From the NCBI RefSeq assembly GCF_014205165.1, contig NZ_JACHMZ010000001.1, positions 4,818,501-4,882,500 of the forward strand: 64,000 bases of DNA. The letters run 5' to 3'. Made by a program: the position numbers and the translations under genes. Each line of letters begins with the position of its first letter. Within the stretch, counting starts at the first letter, position 1. This stretch comes from Micromonospora carbonacea. GTDB taxonomy: Bacteria; Actinomycetota; Actinomycetes; Mycobacteriales; Micromonosporaceae. Positions 27,352 to 35,933 of the stretch are shown one piece after another. Below the pieces are notes generated by a model. The model saw nothing but the letters and a program-made list of their open reading frames with translations, did no database searches and was not told where the DNA came from.

Positions 27352-30300
27352 CCGGCGCCCGGGTGTGATCGTCATCAGGGCGGACTCCGACGTCTGCACG
27401 CCGGCACCGGTTGCCGTGACGGTCACCCGCACGTGCCCGGTCCTCGCCGCGGTCAGGACTCCCGCCGGGGTGACGCTCGCACCGGCGGTGTTGGTGTCCA
27501 TCGGGGCGATCTGGTAGCTGTACGTCGCCGTCGGGTCCGCCGGGAACACCCGCGCGGACAGCTGCGTCCCCGAGGATGCCTGGTCGAGCCTGACTGCCCG
27601 GTCGCCGAAGTCGACCCGCGACAGGTAGGCGTTCGGGAACGCCGAGCCGGTGGCGTCCGGTGCGCCGGAGGTCACCACGACCGGGAACGTGGTCGACCTG
27701 CTCTCCCCGTTGGCGGTGGCCCTGGCCGTGATCAGGACGGCGCCGGTGGACACCGGCCTGACCGAGCCGCGGGCGTCGACCGTCGCGACCGACGGGTCGG
27801 AGGAGGCGTACGTCACCTTGAGCGCCCGATCGGACAGCTTCCAGAACGTCATGTCGTGCCTGGTGACCGACAGTCGCGCATTGATCCGGTTGTCGGGGGT
27901 GTCCAGGCTCAACTCGGTGGCGTCCGGCTGGGCCGAGACCACCTCGACGCCGGGCGTCCGGCGTCCGGTCACCCGCAGCTTCACCGACTTCAGGTCGGCG
28001 TCGGCCGAGCTCGGCCCGGCCAGGATGGTCCAGTCGCCCGTGGGAAACACCTTCCTGTGCTTCACGTCGTCCCAGAACCACAGGTCACCGGCGTCGATGG
28101 TGACCTTCACCGTCGTGGTCTTCGCAGCGACCAGGTCGCTCTTGACGAAACCCTTCAGCTGCTTGAGCGGGCGCTGGCTACCGTCGGCGCCCTGCGGGGC
28201 CCTGGCGTAGACCTCCACGACAGCCTTGCCCGGGCGATCGGCGGCCCGGTTCGACACGGGCACCGAGACCGTCACCGACTCGTCGGGAGTGATCTTCGAC
28301 GACGACAGTCTCGGCGTGCCGTAGCCGAAGGGCGAGTAGGACAGGCCCTGACCGAACACGTAGTGGGGAGCCGCGCAACCAGGACCGACCTGGTAGTAGA
28401 GGTAGGTCCGGCCGCACCTGGCGCCCTCCGCCCTGGTCATCCGGTAGTCCTCGACCGCGCGGTCCGGAGCGGCCGCCGGCCCGAGTTGCGCGTCGACGTC
28501 GGAGTACCAGGTCAGCGGCAGCTTGCCGGAGAAGTTGGCCACCGCGGTACGCCCGTCCTCCAGCGCCACCGCGTCGTTGAACAGCAACTCGGCCATCGCC
28601 TTGCCCTGGTACATGCCGTTGAAGGACGACCAGACGATCGCCCCCACGCTCGGCAGGTCCTTGAACGCGCTGACGTCGACCATGGTCTTGGCCTGGATCC
28701 ACACCGCGATCTTCTTGCCGTACTTCTGTGCGAGCGGGGCGATCGAGTCCCGGATCAGCTCGGCCTGCATGCGCGGCAGAACGACCGTCGAGCGGTCCGT
28801 GCCCTCTCCGCCGTCGTTGTTCCGGTGACCGACGACGACCACGACGTTGTCAGCCTGTGAGATCTGGTATTCGGCGGTCGCCGCGTCCGCCACGGGATCG
28901 CAGGGGCTGCTGGCGCACCCGGAGGTGGTGATCGCGGTGCCGTCGGCGTCGAGGACGTCGGGGAACACCGCAAGGTGGCTGGACAGGAACGGCGTCGTGG
29001 AGCCCGCGGTCACGGCCGAGGGAGCCGACCCCGTCCGCTCGGCCAACGCCTGGGCGAAGGTGGTGTCGACCGCCGTGGGCCCGGAGTAGGAGCCCGACTG
29101 GAAGTTGTTGAGGGTGTCCACGTGCCCGAGGGCGACCGTCTTGCCGGACGCCGCGCCCGCGAACGGGAGCGCCCCGCCGGCGTTCTTGAGCAGCACGGGT
29201 GCCTCGAGGGCGGACTCGTGCGCGACCGCACGGTGCGCCGGCGAGGCCAGCTTCACATCGGGGTCGCCGGCCTCCGACAGCGAGTAGGAATCGCTGTTCC
29301 ACGGGACCGAGGCGACGGGATCGAACTCGCCCAGCTGGAACCGCGCGGTGAAGGCGCGCACGAGCGCGATGTCGACGTCGGCCTCGCTGACGAAGCCCTG
29401 GCTCTGAGCTGCCGGGAGTCCGCTCGCCGTCGGGTAGTCGCCGCCCGAGCAGTCGAGATCGGTGCCGGCCTTGAGCGCCCAGGCGTTGCCGAGGGTCTTG
29501 CTGATCTGCGTCTGCCCGCCGAGTTGGACGGGGTGCCACGAGTGTCCTGACGTCCCGGTTCCGTGCACGCGGGTGATCGCATCGCAGTCGGAGACGACGA
29601 AACCGTCGAAGCCGTACGACCTGCGCAGCATGGTCTCGATGGCGTACCGGCTCGCCGCGGCCGGCGTCCCGGGCGTACCGCCGGGTGTGACATCGTCGCG
29701 GGGGCTCCACAGGGTGGGGTAGCTCGATGCGGACGGGTAGTCCGTGGTGTAGTCCTCCACCACGGAGAAGGCGTTGTAGGCGGCCATCAGCGACCGCGCA
29801 CCCGCCTCGCCGGCCGAGGCCGCGAAGGGCGGCAGGAAATACTCGTGCATCGAACGCTCGGTGATGTTCGACGTGCCGAAGTCGCGGTTCGCCTCGGAGT
29901 TGTTCGCCAGGTAGTGCTTGGGCGTGGCGACCGCCTGGATGTAGTCGGCCGCACCGGTGGGAACCGTGTCGGGACGTGACGCGGTGTCGCCCTGTAGACC
30001 GGTCACGAAGGCGCCGGCCACCTGGCCTGCCAGGAAGGGATCCTCGGTGTAGGACTCGTCCGCCCGCCCCCACCGGGGGTCGCGGTTGAGGTTCTGGTTC
30101 GGCGACCAGTAGGTGAGGCCGTGACAGGCACCACCGGCGGGGTCGGGGTTCGGCACGCCCGGCGGGCAGGACGTGTTGTAGGTCACGCGGGCCTCGTCAG
30201 CGATACCGCCGGCGATCTCCCGGGTGATGCCCGGATTCCACGTCGATGCGATGGAGGTGCTCTGTGGGTACTGCGTGTAGTTGCTGTTGCCGGGGACGGT

Positions 30301-30660
30301 CGGGAAGTAGATCCCGTGGTTCGCCTCTCCCCAGTATCCGTACGACTTCACGCCGAGCCGGTCGATCGCCTTCGGCTTCGGACGCCAGGTCGCATGCGGC
30401 TGCATCGCTATGAGCTGGTCGTACTTCTCCTCCAGCGTCATGCGCGACACCAGGTCCGCCGCCCGGACACTGAATGGAAGCGAGGTGTTCCGGTACGCCG
30501 GCGGGTCCTCGGCCGAGGCCGAAGCCGGCCGCGTGAACGCGGCGAGCCCGCTCGCCGCCACCGCACACGCCAGCCCGAACGCCAAGGACCTGCGTCCTGG
30601 GCTCCTGACGCCTCTGCCGTGCCCCCTTGCGCGCGAGGGCGCGAAACTGGTCTTCACCAT
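27271..30660 (-). CDS. Secreted GH3 glycoside hydrolase (beta-xylosidase/glucosidase type), frameshifted C-terminus
   Basis: About 1129 residues. A signal peptide (SLAFGLACAVAASGLAAF...ASASA) is followed by a GH3 N-domain with KSYGYWGEANHGI and the nucleophile motif FDGFVVSDCDAI (Asp near 357). A GH3 C-domain follows (VVVVGHRNNDGGEGTDRS), then a FN3-like domain and a bacterial Ig-like (BIG2) domain near 990-1060. The VSDCDAI form is typical of xylosidase-like GH3 enzymes. ATG at 30660 has GGGGAGGGG upstream. The last 22 residues follow a one-base loss: the next frame would continue YELEIDPGDGSVHAVALTID, matching the end of the esterase at 31916. It lies downstream of a LacI gene. Confidence 0.88.
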   Translation of the reverse strand: MVKTSFAPSRARGHGRGVRSPGRRSLAFGLACAVAASGLAAFTRPASASAEDPPAYRNTSLPFSVRAADLVSRMTLEEKYDQLIAMQPHATWRPKPKAIDRLGVKSYGYWGEANHGIYFPTVPGNSNYTQYPQSTSIASTWNPGITREIAGGIADEARVTYNTSCPPGVPNPDPAGGACHGLTYWSPNQNLNRDPRWGRADESYTEDPFLAGQVAGAFVTGLQGDTASRPDTVPTGAADYIQAVATPKHYLANNSEANRDFGTSNITERSMHEYFLPPFAASAGEAGARSLMAAYNAFSVVEDYTTDYPSASSYPTLWSPRDDVTPGGTPGTPAAASRYAIETMLRRSYGFDGFVVSDCDAITRVHGTGTSGHSWHPVQLGGQTQISKTLGNAWALKAGTDLDCSGGDYPTASGLPAAQSQGFVSEADVDIALVRAFTARFQLGEFDPVASVPWNSDSYSLSEAGDPDVKLASPAHRAVAHESALEAPVLLKNAGGALPFAGAASGKTVALGHVDTLNNFQSGSYSGPTAVDTTFAQALAERTGSAPSAVTAGSTTPFLSSHLAVFPDVLDADGTAITTSGCASSPCDPVADAATAEYQISQADNVVVVVGHRNNDGGEGTDRSTVVLPRMQAELIRDSIAPLAQKYGKKIAVWIQAKTMVDVSAFKDLPSVGAIVWSSFNGMYQGKAMAELLFNDAVALEDGRTAVANFSGKLPLTWYSDVDAQLGPAAAPDRAVEDYRMTRAEGARCGRTYLYYQVGPGCAAPHYVFGQGLSYSPFGYGTPRLSSSKITPDESVTVSVPVSNRAADRPGKAVVEVYARAPQGADGSQRPLKQLKGFVKSDLVAAKTTTVKVTIDAGDLWFWDDVKHRKVFPTGDWTILAGPSSADADLKSVKLRVTGRRTPGVEVVSAQPDATELSLDTPDNRINARLSVTRHDMTFWKLSDRALKVTYASSDPSVATVDARGSVRPVSTGAVLITARATANGESRSTTFPVVVTSGAPDATGSAFPNAYLSRVDFGDRAVRLDQASSGTQLSARVFPADPTATYSYQIAPMDTNTAGASVTPAGVLTAARTGHVRVTVTATGAGVQTSESALMTITPGRRWDTTGVAPAPTSWRSTRATAPFTPSP

Positions 30661-30761
30661 CGAGGGTCCCCTCCCCTTCACGTTGAAGAGCTCGAATCTA
30701 TCGATGACTTCGCGGGGTCGATGCCCCATACCGTCACCGCAGGGAGCGTGGCGGGACGGCC

Positions 30762-31808
30762 TCAGCGCAGCGTCGACTGCCTCTGAATCAGTTCGAAGTC
30801 GATGACTATCCGCCGGGGCGCCGGCCGCTCCTCTCGCGGCACGCCGTCGAACTGGAGCTGGATCCGCTCCTCCATCAGCGCGACCGCCCGGTGTGCGATC
30901 ACGTCGCGTCCGGGATCGATGGTGCTCAGCGGAGGACGGGAGTAGTTCGCCTCGTCGATGTTGTCGAAGCCGATCAACAGGACGTCCTCGGGAACCCGTA
31001 GACCGCGGTCCTGAAGGGCGGCGAGCGCGCCCAGCGCGAGTGTGTCGGTGAACGCCACGACCGCGTCGGGTTCGACGCCGCTGTCCAGGATACGAGCGAT
31101 CGCCGCGGCGCCGGTGGCGTGGAAGTAGTCGGGCACACCGATGACCGCGCGTGGGTCGACGTCCAACCCCCGCGACCGGAGGGCGTCCCGGAAGCCCTGG
31201 AACCGCAGCGTCCCGCTGCTCGGCGACGGGTCGTCCTTGACTCCCAGGGGAACCACCGTGGTCGCCCCGCGGTCCAGGACGTGCTCGGTCGCCGCACGCG
31301 CTCCCTCGACGTTGCTCATCGTGACGTGGTCGACGCCGCCATCGAACACCCGCTCACCCAGGAGCACGAGGGGGAAGTCGACGTCGAACAGCGGGAGGTC
31401 GTGCTGGCCCAGCGCGAGCGGCGAGTACAGCACGCCGTCGAAGCGTGACCGGTAGCTGCCGTCCAGGACCCGCAACTCGCGGTCGCGCTCGGCGTTGGTC
31501 TGCTCGATGAAGACGGTCAGGCCCCGCCTGGACGCCTCTCGCATGACGGCGTCCGCGAGCTCGGCGAAGTAGACACCGCGCAGCGCCGGCAGCACCAGAG
31601 CGATCGCCCCCGTCCGGCCTCGGCTCAGGTTCCGCGCCGACACGTTCACGTGGTAGCCCAGCTCACGGATCGCGTCGTCCACCCGCTCGCGGGTCTCCGG
31701 GCGCACGTACTGATAGCCGTTGAGGATGTTGGACACCGTCTTGATCGACACACCGGCGAGTCGGGCGACGTCGCGCATCGTCGCCGACCCGTTGGTCTTG
31801 CGTGCCAC
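30762..31808 (-). CDS. LacI-family transcriptional repressor
   Basis: A 348-residue LacI regulator. The HTH and hinge are ATMRDVARLAGVSIKTVSNILNGYQYVRPETRERVDDAI (about 9-48). The sugar-binding domain has GAIALVLPALRGVYFAELADAV and a PDAVVAFTDTLALGALAALQDRGLRVPEDVLLIGFDN segment. GTG at 31808 is used because GGGAGGGGCT lies just upstream. It sits between the esterase and GH3 genes on the same strand. A LacI-type palindrome within the esterase promoter is its likely operator. The inducer is probably an oligosaccharide released by these enzymes (inference). Confidence 0.92.
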   Translation of the reverse strand: MARKTNGSATMRDVARLAGVSIKTVSNILNGYQYVRPETRERVDDAIRELGYHVNVSARNLSRGRTGAIALVLPALRGVYFAELADAVMREASRRGLTVFIEQTNAERDRELRVLDGSYRSRFDGVLYSPLALGQHDLPLFDVDFPLVLLGERVFDGGVDHVTMSNVEGARAATEHVLDRGATTVVPLGVKDDPSPSSGTLRFQGFRDALRSRGLDVDPRAVIGVPDYFHATGAAAIARILDSGVEPDAVVAFTDTLALGALAALQDRGLRVPEDVLLIGFDNIDEANYSRPPLSTIDPGRDVIAHRAVALMEERIQLQFDGVPREERPAPRRIVIDFELIQRQSTLR

Positions 31809-31890
31809 AGCCCCTCCCGCCGCTCCTCGAATCGTCGGCCGCCTGCCCCCTTCACGACCCCGGACGCAGCGACCGACCCACCCGCTCCGG

Positions 31891-32008
31891 GGCGGGCCGG
31901 CCGCATGACGCAAGGTCAGCTGACGGTCAGGGCGATGGTGTGCACGGAGCCGCGGACCAGGTCGATCTGCAGCTCGTAGGCGCCCCGGGCGAGCCCGGTG
32001 GTGTCCCA
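31891..32008. repeat. 3' end of the esterase gene duplicated at the GH3 3' end
   Basis: This is the presumed parent copy of the segment at 27235-27351. It contains the intact ending WDTTGLARGAYELQIDLV and stop TGA, followed by the GC-rich GGCGGGCCGGCCGC. Confidence 0.7.
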
Positions 32009-34420
32009 GTCGAAGACGTACTGGTCTCTCGCGGCGCTGTAGCGTGCGGTGTTGTCCGCCCTCTCCCGGACAGGTGTGGCCGGAACCCGGTGGCCGGCCA
32101 CGCCGTCGGTCTTCTTCACGAGGTAGATGCGCGGCTCCGCGTCGGTGACCGCCTCGCCGGCTGCGTCGGTCACGGTGAACTTGACCGGCACGGGGCGTCC
32201 GGCCTCGACGACGTCGGAGCCGTCGCCGGCCAGCGGTGGCCGCACCCCGCCGAACCGGTACTCAGGCGCGAAGAGCCGCGGCACGAAGTCGATCAGATTC
32301 GCCATCCAGATGTCGAAGCCATGCGGTCCGACCCAGGTGCCGGCGTACTCGTACTCGATGCCCTGGGCGGTCAGCCACTTCATCGCCTCCTGCGTGAACG
32401 AGTACGTGAAGTCGACGTCACCGGAGTACAGCCTTGCCAGCTTGGTGCTTTCGTTGACCGCCCGGGCGTCGACGGTGGGATAGGAGAGCAGGCCCCCGGA
32501 GAAGGCACCGATGTAGGCGAACTCGCCCGGGTGATTGAGCCACGTGCCGAGGGTGTTCATGGCCCCCCACGACAGACCGGCGAGCGCCTGCTCATCCGAA
32601 TCAGTCGAGATGTTGTACTTTTCCGCCGCGGTCGGCATCACGTGCTGGCTGAGGTCGGTCCAGAAGTCGACGCCATTCTGGTCGGGCATGACCACGACCA
32701 TCGGCGCCATTGTTCCGTTGAGGTAATTGTTGTCGAGGATCTGCCGGGCACGCCCGGTCTCGATCCAGCTGCCGTAGTTCTGGCCCCCGCCGTGGTACAG
32801 GTACAGCACCGGGTAGGCAGCTGCGCGGTCGGCATCGTAGCCGGGCGGCGTCCAGACGTACGCGTAGCGCTCTGCGCCCTGGCCGCCGTCGTAGGTCATC
32901 AGCGAGACCGTGCCGCCCCTGCCTTCGGGGACGTCGGCCAGCATCGCGTCGGACTTGCCCGGCACGAAGAGCTGCGACTCCATCACATGGGTGTTGACGG
33001 TGTCGGCGGGGTCCTTCTTGTCGACGCCGTCGACCACGTACCGGTAGTAGTGGTAGCCGTCGAGCGGCCCGATCGTGCTGCGCCAGCGGCCGTCGGGCTG
33101 CTTGTCCATCGGGATCCGGAACCACTGGCCGTTCGGGGCCCAGTTGCCCCAGATCGTGACGTCCCTGGCACCGGCCCACTGGGTGCCGGTCTCGAACGTG
33201 ACGATGCCGTGCGGGTCGATGTGCGGGGTCGTGATCGACCCGGCCGGAGGGGGCGCGTACGGCCGGGTCAGCGCACGGTGTCCCTTGCTGGCGCCGTGGG
33301 AGACGACCTTCTGCCCGAAGAGCCGAGCGGCGAAGTCTCGCAGGTTCTCCCGCCACGCGTCCCAGGTGGCGCCGTCGTCGGGGTTGACGCCGTCGAACTC
33401 GAACTTCACTCCGGACCTCTTCAGGTCCACCAGCAGGTCGTAGTTGTCGTTGTAGGACGGGTCGAGCGTGTCGCCGACGTATACCCGGAGCAGCTCGGTG
33501 CCCTTGTTGATCGCTCTGGCCTCCGCCCTGGTGATCGAGCCGTCGACGGAGCCGGAGAAGGAGCCGACGTAGGCGAATGCGCCGGGATCGCTGCGGAGGA
33601 TGCTCATCGCCTGCTCGGCACCCGTGGCGACCCCGGCCAGCGCCTGGCCCTGGGCCCGAGACGAGACGTTGTAGCCGGCCCGCGCTGCGGGGACGATGGC
33701 GTCGAGCAGCTCGGCGCGGGGGTCGGCGGAACCGGCGTCGGCCATCACGACCACCATCGGCTTGGCGTCCCTGCCGGCGACCAGGTTGTCGAGGATCTGC
33801 TTCGCCCGGCCGAGTTCCAGCCACTCACGAGCGGTCTGGCCCTCGCCGCTCAGCAGGTACAGGACCGGGTACGCCTCGGCCCGGGCGGCGTCGTAGCCGG
33901 GCGGCGTCCACACCAGGGCGGTGCGGTGCTGCGCCGCCGTCGCGCCCGGGTAGGGCAGTTCCTCCACCGTCCCGCCCGCGGCGACGTCGTCCATCCACTC
34001 GACCGACTCACCCGGCACGAAGAAGGTGTTCCAGTTCGGCTTCGACGTCACCGCCACCGGGCTGCCAGGCTGGCGGAAGGACACCTTCGACCTGTCCTGC
34101 ATGGTCGCGGTGTACTGGTAGTAGTACAGCCCGGGCTCCAGCGGACCGACGTTCGCGGCGTAGTCCGAGCCACTCGGGTCGAGCACGAGCGCCGACCAGG
34201 TGCCGCTCGGGCCGATGTTCGCCTCCAGTTCGAGCGTCGCCGGCGTGCCGCCGACGATGCTGCTGACCTGCGACTGCGGCACCTTGAAGTAGTGATAGAC
34301 GTCGTCGTGCGAATGCCATGTGTCGGTCGCGGCAGCCGCCGGGGCGGCCGCGATTGCCGACGTCACCAAAGCCGCGGCTGCGACAAGGCTGGTCATTCGG
34401 GGGCCACTGCTGTGTGACAT
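31916..34420 (-). CDS. Secreted tandem esterase (one intact, one degenerate esterase-D domain) with PxKF-like tail
   Basis: 834 residues with a signal peptide (VAAAALVTSAIAAAPAAAA). The order is an Ig-like N-domain, esterase domain 1 (about 140-360), a second Ig-like domain with HYYRYVVDG (about 380-480), esterase domain 2 (about 500-735), and a tail with PVPVKFTV. Domain 2 has the nucleophile elbow LAGLSWGAMN (Ser near 616) and GPHGFDIW with the catalytic His. In domain 1 the elbow reads LAGVATGAEQ and the His region reads PDDGATWDAW, so both residues are gone. It resembles feruloyl/acetyl-xylan esterases of the XynZ/Fes type. Its promoter carries a LacI-type operator. The cognate repressor is probably the next gene downstream. 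Confidence 0.9.
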   Translation of the reverse strand: MSHSSGPRMTSLVAAAALVTSAIAAAPAAAATDTWHSHDDVYHYFKVPQSQVSSIVGGTPATLELEANIGPSGTWSALVLDPSGSDYAANVGPLEPGLYYYQYTATMQDRSKVSFRQPGSPVAVTSKPNWNTFFVPGESVEWMDDVAAGGTVEELPYPGATAAQHRTALVWTPPGYDAARAEAYPVLYLLSGEGQTAREWLELGRAKQILDNLVAGRDAKPMVVVMADAGSADPRAELLDAIVPAARAGYNVSSRAQGQALAGVATGAEQAMSILRSDPGAFAYVGSFSGSVDGSITRAEARAINKGTELLRVYVGDTLDPSYNDNYDLLVDLKRSGVKFEFDGVNPDDGATWDAWRENLRDFAARLFGQKVVSHGASKGHRALTRPYAPPPAGSITTPHIDPHGIVTFETGTQWAGARDVTIWGNWAPNGQWFRIPMDKQPDGRWRSTIGPLDGYHYYRYVVDGVDKKDPADTVNTHVMESQLFVPGKSDAMLADVPEGRGGTVSLMTYDGGQGAERYAYVWTPPGYDADRAAAYPVLYLYHGGGQNYGSWIETGRARQILDNNYLNGTMAPMVVVMPDQNGVDFWTDLSQHVMPTAAEKYNISTDSDEQALAGLSWGAMNTLGTWLNHPGEFAYIGAFSGGLLSYPTVDARAVNESTKLARLYSGDVDFTYSFTQEAMKWLTAQGIEYEYAGTWVGPHGFDIWMANLIDFVPRLFAPEYRFGGVRPPLAGDGSDVVEAGRPVPVKFTVTDAAGEAVTDAEPRIYLVKKTDGVAGHRVPATPVRERADNTARYSAARDQYVFDWDTTGLARGAYELQIDLVRGSVHTIALTVS

Positions 34421-34547
34421 CGCGTTGCTGCTCCTCTCAGAGCGTCAAGGCCTGCCGCAGCGAAGGCACGCGCCTCACCATCGAGATCGACTATCGAGAC
34501 GCTCCCGACAGCCACGACGGCCCACATCCACACCAGCGGCACTACAT

Positions 34548-34576
34548 TTCCTACACCGGTGTAGAGCGAATCGCAA
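34548..34576 (-). promoter_or_regulatory. Esterase promoter with LacI-type operator in the spacer
   Basis: On the minus strand TTGCGA (plus 34571-34576) and TAGGAA (34548-34553) are 17 bp apart. The perfect palindrome CTACACCGGTGTAG (34551-34564), with the central CG typical of LacI-family sites, fills the spacer and touches the -10. The start codon is about 130 bp downstream. Confidence 0.72.
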
Positions 34577-34830
34577 GAGATCTCTATTGACGTCCGTACA
34601 TGGGATTTCTCTGCGGCAATACGGTCCATGCCAATCCCACGAACTACGGGAGCGACAATTTCCGCAGGTCAGCGGCCTGCCCATTGAGTAACGTCGATGC
34701 TGGTTCGACGCCATGGACGGTTGGCGACCCCGGCGTCCGGTCCCCACCCACACCGCAGACCGGTCCCCGCGGGAAGCTGAACGATCATGTGCTCCCACCC
34801 GCCCGCAACGTAAGGAGCAAGAAACACCAA

Positions 34831-34860
34831 GGTCCGTTGCCGGGCATCCGGCAACGGACC
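34831..34860 (-). terminator. Terminator after the Gly-Val tRNA pair
   Basis: GGTCCGTTGCCGG and CCGGCAACGGACC form a perfect 13-bp stem with a 4-nt loop, followed on the minus strand by a T-rich TTGGTGTTTCTT. It lies 24 bp after tRNA-Val. The remaining bases of the 34421-34883 gap show nothing coding. Confidence 0.85.
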
Positions 34861-34883
34861 AACTGCGCAGCACACGTGGATGG

Positions 34884-34955
34884 TGGGCGATACTGGGTTT
34901 GAACCAGTGACCTCTTCCGTGTCAAGGAAGCGCGCTCCCACTGCGCCAATCGCCC
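34884..34955 (-). tRNA. tRNA-Val (GAC)
   Basis: A 72-nt cloverleaf. GGGCGAT pairs with ATCGCCC, the anticodon stem CTTCC/GGAAG encloses loop TTGACAC with anticodon GAC, and the T-arm contains GGTTCAAACC. CCA is not encoded. Its sequence is identical to the tRNA at 35609. Confidence 0.97.
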
Positions 34956-35017
34956 GCGCTCACCGGCCCGCGGCAGATGCCGGCCCGGCTGCGGTCGGCC
35001 CCGGAGGGCGGATCGCG

Positions 35018-35090
35018 AGCGGACGACGGGATTCGAACCCGCGACCCTCACCTTGGCAAGGTGATGCGCTACCAGCTGCGCTACGTCCGC
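35018..35090 (-). tRNA. tRNA-Gly (GCC)
   Basis: A 73-nt cloverleaf. Acceptor GCGGACG pairs with CGTCCGC, the anticodon loop TTGCCAA reads GCC, and the T-loop region is GGGTTCGAATCCC. Its sequence is identical to the tRNA at 35799. It lies 62 bp upstream of tRNA-Val on the same strand. Confidence 0.97.
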
Positions 35091-35121
35091 GTGCCGCAGG
35101 CGTTCGCCGGCGACGGGGTGA

Positions 35122-35151
35122 ACTGTACCCGATGGCAAGATCGCCGAACAA
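35122..35151 (-). promoter_or_regulatory. Promoter of the Gly-Val tRNA pair
   Basis: TTGTTC (plus 35146-35151) and TACAGT (35122-35127) lie 18 bp apart on the minus strand, about 32 bp upstream of tRNA-Gly. The sites are reasonable but imperfect. Confidence 0.5.
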
Positions 35152-35251
35152 ACTCCCCTCGCGTACGCGGCGAGCGCCGCCGATTACGCAGTTCACCGGC
35201 GGGGTACTTGTCCACCTCGACAGCACACTGCATCCCCCGAAGGAGGCTGTC

Positions 35252-35491
35252 GTGGGTATCGGTACGAGCATCTTCCTGATCGCGGTCGGCGCGATCCTCA
35301 CGTTCGCCATGGACGCCACCGTCGGCGGCGTCGACCTGGACGTCGTCGGCTGGATCCTGATGGCCGCCGGCGCGCTCGGCCTCGTCATGACCACGCTGGT
35401 CTGGGGCCGCCGTCGCGAGGTGGTCACCACCACCGAGCCGGTCGAGTACCGCCGCGTCGAGGAGCGTCGGGACGTCGCGCCGCCGCTGTAG
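35252..35491 (+). CDS. Small DUF6458-type membrane protein
   Basis: A 79-residue protein with two transmembrane segments: GIGTSIFLIAVGAILTFAM at 2-20 and VVGWILMAAGALGLVMTTLVW at 31-51. A charged tail follows (RRREVVTTTEPVEYRRVEERR). The GIGTSIFLIAVGAILTFA opening is typical of a short actinobacterial family (DUF6458) of unknown function. GTG at 35252 has GAAGGAGG 6 bp upstream. It lies between the two tRNA groups, transcribed against them. Confidence 0.82.
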   Translation: MGIGTSIFLIAVGAILTFAMDATVGGVDLDVVGWILMAAGALGLVMTTLVWGRRREVVTTTEPVEYRRVEERRDVAPPL

Positions 35492-35567
35492 GCGAGCCCG
35501 CCGAGATCTCGCCCTCTCCGCCGCGCACGCTTCCGCACGGCGAACCGGGCGGCGGACTCGATGGCGA

Positions 35568-35600
35568 AACGGCCCGGCACCTGTGCGGTGCCGGGCCGTT
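35568..35600. terminator. Bidirectional terminator between small membrane gene and tRNA cluster
   Basis: AACGGCCCGGCAC (35568-35580) and GTGCCGGGCCGTT (35588-35600) pair perfectly over 13 bp with a 7-nt loop. On the minus strand TTTCGCC follows. It lies 9 bp after tRNA-Val and should also stop the plus-strand gene. Confidence 0.8.
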
Positions 35601-35608
35601 ACCCGTGG

Positions 35609-35680
35609 TGGGCGATACTGGGTTTGAACCAGTGACCTCTTCCGTGTCAAGGAAGCGCGCTCCCACTGCGCCAATCGCCC
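35609..35680 (-). tRNA. tRNA-Val (GAC)
   Basis: A 72-nt tRNA identical to that at 34884. It is the last gene of the Gly-Cys-Val array. Confidence 0.97.
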
Positions 35681-35693
35681 TCGTCAACTGCCG

Positions 35694-35764
35694 AGGTGGA
35701 GACGGGATTTGAACCCGTGTACACGGCTTTGCAGGCCGTTGCCTCGCCTCTCGGCCACTCCACC
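35694..35764 (-). tRNA. tRNA-Cys (GCA)
   Basis: A 71-nt cloverleaf. GGTGGAG pairs with CTCCACC, the anticodon loop CTGCAAA reads GCA, and the T-arm has GGGTTCAAATCCC. It lies between tRNA-Gly and tRNA-Val and is the only one of the three not repeated in the second group. Confidence 0.97.
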
Positions 35765-35798
35765 GAGGTTGCCCCCGACATGCGTGGCGGCAGATCCG

Positions 35799-35871
35799 AG
35801 CGGACGACGGGATTCGAACCCGCGACCCTCACCTTGGCAAGGTGATGCGCTACCAGCTGCGCTACGTCCGC
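35799..35871 (-). tRNA. tRNA-Gly (GCC)
   Basis: A 73-nt tRNA identical to that at 35018. It is the first gene of the Gly-Cys-Val array. Confidence 0.97.
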
Positions 35872-35903
35872 ACGCCCCCGGCGTTTCCCGGTGACGGATG
35901 AGA

Positions 35904-35933
35904 ACTTTAGCCGAGCCCGCGAGCGGTTGCCAA
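35904..35933 (-). promoter_or_regulatory. Promoter of the Gly-Cys-Val tRNA operon
   Basis: TTGGCA (plus 35928-35933) and TAAAGT (35904-35909) are 18 bp apart on the minus strand, about 33 bp upstream of tRNA-Gly. The 35934-36300 stretch beyond it has no gene; it holds two copies of GTCGCCGGCATGG and GC-rich sequence. Confidence 0.65.

Noticed and set aside
27182..28081. Separate minus-strand gene overlapping the GH3 C-terminus
   Set aside because: Only its last 25-30 codons look meaningful, and they match the esterase C-terminus. It is best read as the pre-frameshift continuation of the GH3 gene rather than its own gene.
31802..34417. Long plus-strand open frame opposite the tandem esterase
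   Set aside because: The minus-strand frame has signal peptide and catalytic motifs. The opposite frame shows no domain and has codon use typical of an antisense shadow.
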